This document shows, one piece after another, positions 4,756-5,377 of a stretch of 5,377 bases of DNA. The stretch spans positions 1 to 5,377 of the forward strand of contig DYMW01000099.1 in the NCBI GenBank assembly GCA_020721385.1. The letters are read 5' to 3'. The position numbers and the translations under genes were made by a program. The stretch comes from Sulfurovum sp. (GTDB lineage Bacteria > Campylobacterota > Campylobacteria > Campylobacterales > Sulfurovaceae). The notes under the pieces are model-generated. The model saw nothing but the letters and a program-made list of their open reading frames with translations, was not told the origin of the DNA and made no database searches. Numbering within the stretch: position 1 is the stretch's first letter; every line of letters begins with the position of its first letter.

Positions 4756-5377
4756 TTGTTTCCTTAAATGCTTCTTCTAAATCCAAAGTTCCCTCATAAA
4801 AGGCTTTACCCACAATGGTTCCATCGACACCAGCTTTAATCAAAGCATGAATATCATTCATATCTTTTAAACCTCCACTTGCAATCGTCTCTAATCCACT
4901 CGCTTCTTTAATGGCTACGGTAAACTCAACATTCACCCCTGTTAACATTCCATCACGACCCACATCGGTACAAATAATCGCTTGTACACCACACGCCGCG
5001 AACTCTTTGGCTAAATCGGTTGCTTTCATATTGGAAACCTCTGCCCAACCCTCAACAGCTACCATTCCATCAATGGCATCAATACCAACAACAATCGGAT
5101 ATTTTTTTGCCATATCTTTAACAAACTGTGGATTTCTGAGGGCAACTGAACCTAAAATAACCCTATCAACACCCAAATCCAAATACATCTTAATGGTCTC
5201 TTCATCACGAATTCCTCCACCAAGTTCTAGCTTCAAATTACAATTTTGGCGTATCTTTTTAATCTGTTCCAAGTTTTCAGGTTTCCCTGCAAACGCACCA
5301 TTAAGGTCAACAAGGTGTAACCACTCACTGCCCAACTCTTCAAATCGTTTCGCCACTTGCCACGGCTCATCACTGTA
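4745..5377 (-). CDS. hisA: HisA, ProFAR isomerase (5' end outside the window)
   Basis: HisA is 1-(5-phosphoribosyl)-5-[(5-phosphoribosylamino)methylideneamino]imidazole-4-carboxamide isomerase, the fourth step of histidine synthesis, an Amadori rearrangement in a TIM barrel. The visible 210 residues start YSDEPWQVAKRF and correspond to about the last seven-eighths of the family's roughly 240 residues. The missing N-terminus carries the IPAIDL motif with the catalytic base aspartate. Numbered from the window edge, visible motifs are HLVDLNGA (21-28), ELGGGIRDEE (51-60, first phosphate site), VILGS (73-77), VVGIDAIDG (96-104, D100 the likely second catalytic aspartate), CTDVGRDGMLTG (136-147), IASGGLKD (165-172) and GTIVGKAFYEG (186-196, second phosphate site). 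The frame is open to the edge; the GTG at 5354-5356 is internal (V in 'WQVAKRF'), not the start. The paralogue HisF is less likely because of HLVDLNGA and the GKAFYEG ending. The stop lies inside prmA, an 11-nt overlap. Confidence 0.95.
   Translation of the reverse strand, partial: YSDEPWQVAKRFEELGSEWLHLVDLNGAFAGKPENLEQIKKIRQNCNLKLELGGGIRDEETIKMYLDLGVDRVILGSVALRNPQFVKDMAKKYPIVVGIDAIDGMVAVEGWAEVSNMKATDLAKEFAACGVQAIICTDVGRDGMLTGVNVEFTVAIKEASGLETIASGGLKDMNDIHALIKAGVDGTIVGKAFYEGTLDLEEAFKETNER

Noticed and set aside
4745..5356. hisA as a complete 203-codon gene starting at GTG 5356
   Set aside because: The frame continues upstream with YSDEPWQ, which matches conserved HisA sequence, and the family needs an N-terminal IPAIDL strand. 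The gene is cut by the window edge.
1..5377. CRISPR array, insertion sequence, tRNA or rRNA gene, prophage or defence genes
   Set aside because: No regularly spaced repeats, transposase motifs, terminal inverted repeats or tRNA-like cloverleaf was seen; the coding space is filled by housekeeping genes.

Overview
The window is AT-rich bacterial DNA with every recognisable gene on the minus strand, so transcription runs from high to low coordinates. Protein sequences (an FtsH with an Asn/Lys-rich N-terminus and 'LVDKPDYDGRLAILKVHSK', a PrmA with 'FGSGHHATT', a HisA with 'TDVGRDGMLTG'), low GC and the prmA-ftsH pair suggest a Campylobacterota (epsilonproteobacterial) genome, perhaps a Sulfurimonas/Sulfurovum-like lineage. 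That placement is from remembered family features, not from a search.

Layout in transcription order: a tight cluster hisA (5' end outside the window) - prmA (11-nt overlap) - ftsH (6-nt gap), closed by a strong intrinsic terminator at 1961-2003. Then comes a separate unit: a promoter-like sequence in the terminator tail, a 23-codon leader ORF whose last seven sense codons include six leucine codons (1837-1908), an intrinsic-terminator hairpin with a six-T tract (1762-1800), a second small dyad (1740-1759), and leuA (156-1715). After leuA there is a GC-rich hairpin (123-144) and the first 36 codons of an exported protein that may belong to the DUF1343/NamZ family, cut by the window edge.

How the parts work together: hisA serves histidine synthesis, prmA modifies ribosomal protein L11 and ftsH is the membrane AAA+ zinc protease; they look co-transcribed and translationally coupled rather than functionally linked. 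leuA catalyses the committed step of leucine synthesis. The leader ORF followed by a terminator is the classical layout of ribosome-mediated attenuation, so leuA expression probably responds to charged leucyl-tRNA in addition to feedback inhibition of the enzyme. This unannotated leuL-type attenuator is the most interesting item in the window; the antiterminator structure it would need is not obvious by eye.
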